Positions 59,901 to 64,000 of a stretch of 64,000 nucleotides of DNA are shown in pieces. The notes under the pieces were generated by a model. That model saw nothing but the letters and a program-made list of their open reading frames with translations, did no database searches and was not told the DNA's origin. Within the stretch, counting starts at the first letter, position 1, and each line of letters opens with the position of its first letter. This DNA comes from Nemopilema nomurai (lineage: Eukaryota; Cnidaria; Scyphozoa; Rhizostomeae; Rhizostomatidae): contig ML133381.1 of the NCBI GenBank assembly GCA_003864495.1, forward strand, positions 1-64,000, read 5' to 3'. Both the position numbers and the translations under genes were made by a program.

Positions 59901-62900
59901 ATAGATGCAACTAGCATGTCAATACATGAAGAGAGATGAAATGTGACAAAGAGTAAGATACACCCATGAAACCAAAGAAAATTAGTTGGCGAAACAGAAG
60001 ATAATCACTTCTAACACGGTTGAGCTGATTTTTCAATTGACAGACAAATAAAAGATACCAGGTAAAAAAGTAACCTATCTAATATTAAACAGGCCAAACT
60101 CATAAAATTAATTCCAGAGAATTTAATCACAAAAATCTCACTCTCTAGCTTCTTGATTTCTTCTTCCTTTTTTTTATTTTCTTCTGAAAGATTTTGCAAA
60201 TTGACCTTGAGTTTGAAAGTGTTTTCATTGGATTCACATTTGACATCTTCAGTTCTGACATTCACTTCTTTGTTTTCTGACATCTTTTCTAACTTCTCTT
60301 TCTTGATGGCTGATAGCTCTTCTCTAAGAGAACTGACAACTTCACTTTCTGCTGGATTATTTTTCAGTCTCGAAAGTTCTCCCTTCAAAGCATCTTCTTT
60401 ATCCATAGAACATTTGACGGCTTTTCTTAATTGGTGGATCTCTTCGTCAGAATCGTCAACCATTTCTTATAAAAAAGACAGAATAATTTAGGAAAACAAA
60501 GAATTAAGACTAATTCGCTTTCAGAAATTTAGCCTGTGTTAAACAATCAAGACAACTACCCTCGTCAATAACTTTTACCCAGGCTCTTGGAGCAGGTATT
60601 CCATATGAAAAACCTAGTATATTCACTGAGCCCTTGAATGAAAGCAGATGAACATAGAACCTTGTCCGATCACATTCAAAATAAAAAGGTTTGCAAAAAG
60701 ACAAGAAAATCAACTTACTTTCCAATTCCATAATTTCAGCCTCCTTTTTGACCATTTCTTGTCTAAGTTTCGTCATGTCATCTTTTAGGTCTGTTATTTC
60801 CTTCTCCAATTCAGAATTATTGTTTTCTTCACCACTACCCAAGCCTTTTCTTTCCGAAAGTAATTCCTTCAGTTTTAAAAGCTCGTTGGTAGTAGATGCC
60901 TCCTTTTCTCCTGAAGCTTTAAGTGCTAAATTCATCTTATACAATTCTTTGTCTGAATCATCGACCATTTCTAGAAAGAGCAACAATGACGAAAGTCATT
61001 AGTTGTAAAAAGCATGTCAAATACATGAAGAGAAAGGAAACGCGATGAATAGCAAGACACACCCTTGTAACCAAAGAAAAAGATCAAAACCAAAACCAAA
61101 GCTTGTTTGTTTGATGTGGTCCCCAGTGGAAGATCATTTGGTCAATTAGCTTCCATTTTTGGCGCTAAGAATAGATTAATCTATCTAACATCAAAAAGCG
61201 GAAAATAACAAAGCAGAAGTAGTCCAGAGAACTCGACTAAAAAACCCACTCTCTAGCTTCTTGATTTCATCGTCCTTTTTCTCATTTTGTTCTGAAACAT
61301 CTTGCAGACTGGCCTTCAGTTCTAAAATTTCTTCGTTTAACTCAAACTGGATGGTTTCGGTTTGGACATTTGCTTCCTTACTTTCAGAGTAAAGGTCCTT
61401 CAATACAGCAAGCTCCTCGACGACAGCCTTTTCTCTTCGGATCGTGCTTTCTAACTCTTCTGATAACTTAGTCGGCTGGATTTCTGTCTTCGCACATGTG
61501 TTATTGGCTGTTTCTAAGAAAGGGGTAGTAACACAAGAAGCTTAATTAAAATATCAACAGATTGATAACAAAATACTTTGATGGGAAAAAGTGAAGATTT
61601 TTGGCGCAACAAAGTAAACAACCGTGAAAACCTCGAAAGACTTCTGCATTCCGCAATTTTACCTACCAAGAGCGGTGCAGTAGGTTCTTCGTAAGAATAA
61701 ATATGATGTATATATTACGTTTAAATACGAAAACTCACCTTTGAGCTTTCTAATTTCTTCATTCTTCGTATCAATCTCAACGTGTGCCTTCTCCAAAGCC
61801 TTCTTCGTGCCTTCGATTTCCTGACATAACTCAAGACATCTTGCAGCCGTCTCCTCAATTGCGAGCTCTTTCTCTTTGTATTCGGTTTGCAGTTGAGAAA
61901 GTTTATCGTAACTGTCTTGTTCTTTTTCGGTCAGCGTCTTTAGCGCATCTCGGAGCCTTTCAGTTTCTTTTACCGATACATCTTCCTTGGAATCGATCGA
62001 TTCTACAAACGAAGAAAAAAAGGTGGCCAAACTGATATTCAAATAACAAAACAAAAATGATGGCATTATTTGATATGGCTTGCTCAATTCTCATCAAATA
62101 ATACGGCCATTTGCAATATACAAAAAAACATAGATAGTGTTAAACACATCAACGTCCAGAAGCCAATACTCATGAAACACCAATGATGGCATTATGATAT
62201 AGCTTGCTCAATTCTCATCAAATAATAATGCCATTTTCAATATCTTGTTGTGTGCCATTTTGAATATTGAAAAGAAGTTGTAAATTGGAGTTGAAACACT
62301 ATTCATAACGAATATAGAGAATGACAACTTTTGATAAAAATTAAATTGTTAACACACTGCCCATAGACTTTGAAGCGAATAATTGTAAGGACTTTTTATT
62401 TATTTGTAGAATATTCTATGACTATCTAAATAAAATGCGACCGATTCCATGCATTGAAAATAAGATTGAATGAGGCAAGCAATATTTCGCGATACAAAAG
62501 CAACGCAGACTTTGCCATAGGTTGTTTTCTTCCACAGTTTGTGATCTTCAAATTGAAGCACCGCGTTTGTGAGAAACTATAGACAGTCTGCTCTGTTTTA
62601 TATTACGTTTGCAAAATAGAACCACTAGGTAGTAAATTCTTAAGGACAAAACTAGTTAAAACAGGAATCACTAGGCTTAAGTTGATTACTCACCCTCAAG
62701 TTTCTTTATTTTCTCCAACTTTCTCGCATCGTCTTGCTTGAGCTCGTGAAATTCTGCATTGGCAGTGATGATTTTTTCAAGCAGTTCGGATTGCTTTCTT
62801 TCCCCAGTAGCAATCGACTCCTCTTTTTCGGCAAGCAGTGCTTTCAAATTAGTTATTTCCTCCAAAGCCACCTTCTCCTTTTCTGAAACAGCTTTGATCG

Positions 62901-64000
62901 AATCGGTCATTTTAAGCATCTCTTTATTCATAGATCTTCTTCGTCTTTCTTCAGTTCTAAAAGTCAACGTACACGTGTAGAAAATCCGGATGCCATCCTT
63001 AGAAACAAGCTCAGAATGGCTTCAAAACACTCAAATCATAGATAATGAGTGATAAAACTCTTATGGGCTAAACAGACCTATATGGCGGAGTGTTGGGGAG
63101 AGAGATATTTTAAAAAGACAGGACCGGTCAAAACAACCGCAGAAAGATAATCCTTTTGGTCATCACTGCTTTCCCTGTCCTATCATGAGCCAATGAATAA
63201 TGGCCTAGACAAAAACCGTTCGCAGACTTGCAAATATTTTTCTCAAAATCTAAGAAAGATGGCAAAAAATCCCAACTGAATGCTGCACAAATAAAATTAA
63301 ACTAAAACACAAGGAACTTCATGAAATTGCAAAACTTTTGCAATGTGAAAATTTTTCTCCCTTCAGCACTATTGCAACCGACAGTAACTAGCCCTTGTCA
63401 AGTGTCAAGCTAAGGAATATTTGGATCTCCCATTAGAAAATGAGCCAGTTTTTACAAAAGCTTTAGCAAAAATGCTCACTTTCTAGTCGCGATATCTCAT
63501 CGTCCTTTTCAGCGCTTGCTGTATTCAGCTGTTGTAGATCTTCCTTCAGCTGTTCAATCTCTCTGCACAGTTCCGCCTGTCTTTCTTCGTGCTCTGCTTG
63601 AGATTCTACAGTTTCTAGATTTCTTTCCTTCAACTGCGAAATCTCCATCGTAGCCTTGCGTTCACGATCAGCAAGCGTTTTTAGTTCAGCTTCAAGTTGG
63701 CCAATCCTGTCACTCGCCTCCTTGAGCATTTCTAGAAAGTAATGTAGGCTGAGTCAGAAAGCGTGGCCTAATAATGTCCCGAAATAGATGACCATTTATA
63801 GTAAGCTCAATGCAGAGCTAGTATTACTCACCAAATACAAACAGACCTGGCAAATTCAAAAAACCAAGTTAGCTAATAAAAAGACGTTTAAAAGCGAACA
63901 TACCCTCCAAGTCAGCTCTTTTCTCATCATTTTTGATGCTCTCTTCATTCAGATGTTCAATGTCATTCTCAAGTTTTTGAATTTCCTGACAACGCTTCGA
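56935..64000 (-). CDS. Large coiled-coil protein, 3' part (5' end beyond the window)
   Basis: Exons on the minus strand: 64000-63904 (partial), 63731-63480, 62956-62694, 62002-61739, 61513-61250, 60970-60719, 60465-60142, 59873-59622, 59382-59031, 58528-58373, 58052-57940 and the terminal 57047-56935. Every junction from 62002 on is in phase. Almost all of the protein is Glu/Lys/Leu-rich heptad coiled coil (EIQKLENDIEHLNEES, KLEKIKKLE). The last two exons are a different, non-helical tail (FKFNDLKSECYHL, then FFDPEDLPFRREEKDE, ending CTQQ). Most exons start and end in phase 1 and are 252 or 264 bp, a modular layout. Exon 62956-62694 is 263 bp and needs one frame change. I do not recognise the orthologue; a golgin-, centrosome- or cytoskeleton-type scaffold is possible but unproven. 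Confidence 0.8.
57380..57493. repeat. AT-rich TATAATATAG-type microsatellite in the last intron
   Basis: Imperfect repeats of about ten bases (TATAATATAG and close variants) in the intron between exons 58052-57940 and 57047-56935. Confidence 0.85.
58212..58262. repeat. CAA/CAG microsatellite in an intron
   Basis: A mix of CAA and CAG triplets, interrupted by GGC and AAA, between coiled-coil exons 58528-58373 and 58052-57940. It is outside the coding exons. Confidence 0.85.
59622..60970 (-). repeat. Duplicated exon pair in the coiled-coil gene
   Basis: Exons 60970-60719 and 59873-59622 (both 252 bp) encode nearly the same peptide, from MVDDSD through LYKMNLALKASGEKE to a LKLKEL repeat. Exons 60465-60142 and 59382-59031 likewise share MVDDSDEEI, QLRKAVKCSMDKE and VSSLREELSAIKK. 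The order is A-B-A-B. The introns upstream of the two A exons also match (GAAAGAGCAACAATGACGAA against GAAAGGGCAACAATGACAAA), so a genomic segment of about 1.1 kb was duplicated fairly recently. Confidence 0.88.
63832..63846 (-). other. Candidate 15-nt microexon of the coiled-coil gene
   Basis: On the minus strand, GTCTGTTTGTATTTG is preceded by TTTGCCAG and followed by GTGAGT, both good splice sites. Its length is a multiple of three and it fits the phase-1 junction between exons 63904 and 63731, adding Leu-Phe-Val-Phe. The hydrophobic insert would be unusual in a coiled coil, so it may be alternative or spurious. Confidence 0.3.

Overview
The window is eukaryotic, AT-rich animal DNA: genes are split by introns with GT/AG ends, transposon debris is abundant, and one gene is a clear ZFYVE27 (protrudin) orthologue. 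Two tandem genes resemble the PAN plus fibrinogen-like 'uncharacterized skeletal organic matrix protein 5' family, best known from corals and sea anemones, and the transposase remnant is of a type I associate with cnidarian genomes. I therefore read it as an anthozoan cnidarian (moderate confidence; the species is not determined).

Layout. 1-27094: a head-to-tail array of nine copies of a unit of about 3.08 kb, open at the left edge of the window. Each unit carries a dead Tc1/mariner-like (DD34E) transposase on the minus strand, a cluster of six GGTAAACCG motifs and a long imperfect fold-back. One unit has lost the fold-back loop, and the array ends inside the same fold-back core, next to a retroelement scrap. 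27095-35050: mostly intergenic, with a two-exon acyl-CoA thioesterase/BAAT gene (minus), a MITE-like element and a TAGA microsatellite of about 0.67 kb. 35051-45728: two tandem plus-strand PAN/fibrinogen-like genes, each rebuilt here as four exons including a 25 or 28 nt second exon. The first has a frameshift. Between and inside them lie a tRNA-like sequence and the 3' end of a LINE. 47339-55192: the whole coding region of protrudin (ZFYVE27), 13 exons on the minus strand, 370 codons. 56935-64000: the 3' part of a large minus-strand coiled-coil gene built from phase-1 exons of nearly uniform size, with a duplicated exon pair. It runs off the right edge.

The genes are unrelated neighbours rather than a pathway. 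The thioesterase is probably peroxisomal (C-terminal CKL), protrudin acts at ER-endosome contacts, and the PAN/fibrinogen-like proteins are probably secreted. The least ordinary parts are the tandem array with its hairpin-centred rearrangements and the modular coiled-coil exons. I saw no CRISPR array, defence system or other clearly new system. Exon models were made by eye from splice sites, reading phase and homology, with no transcript data.
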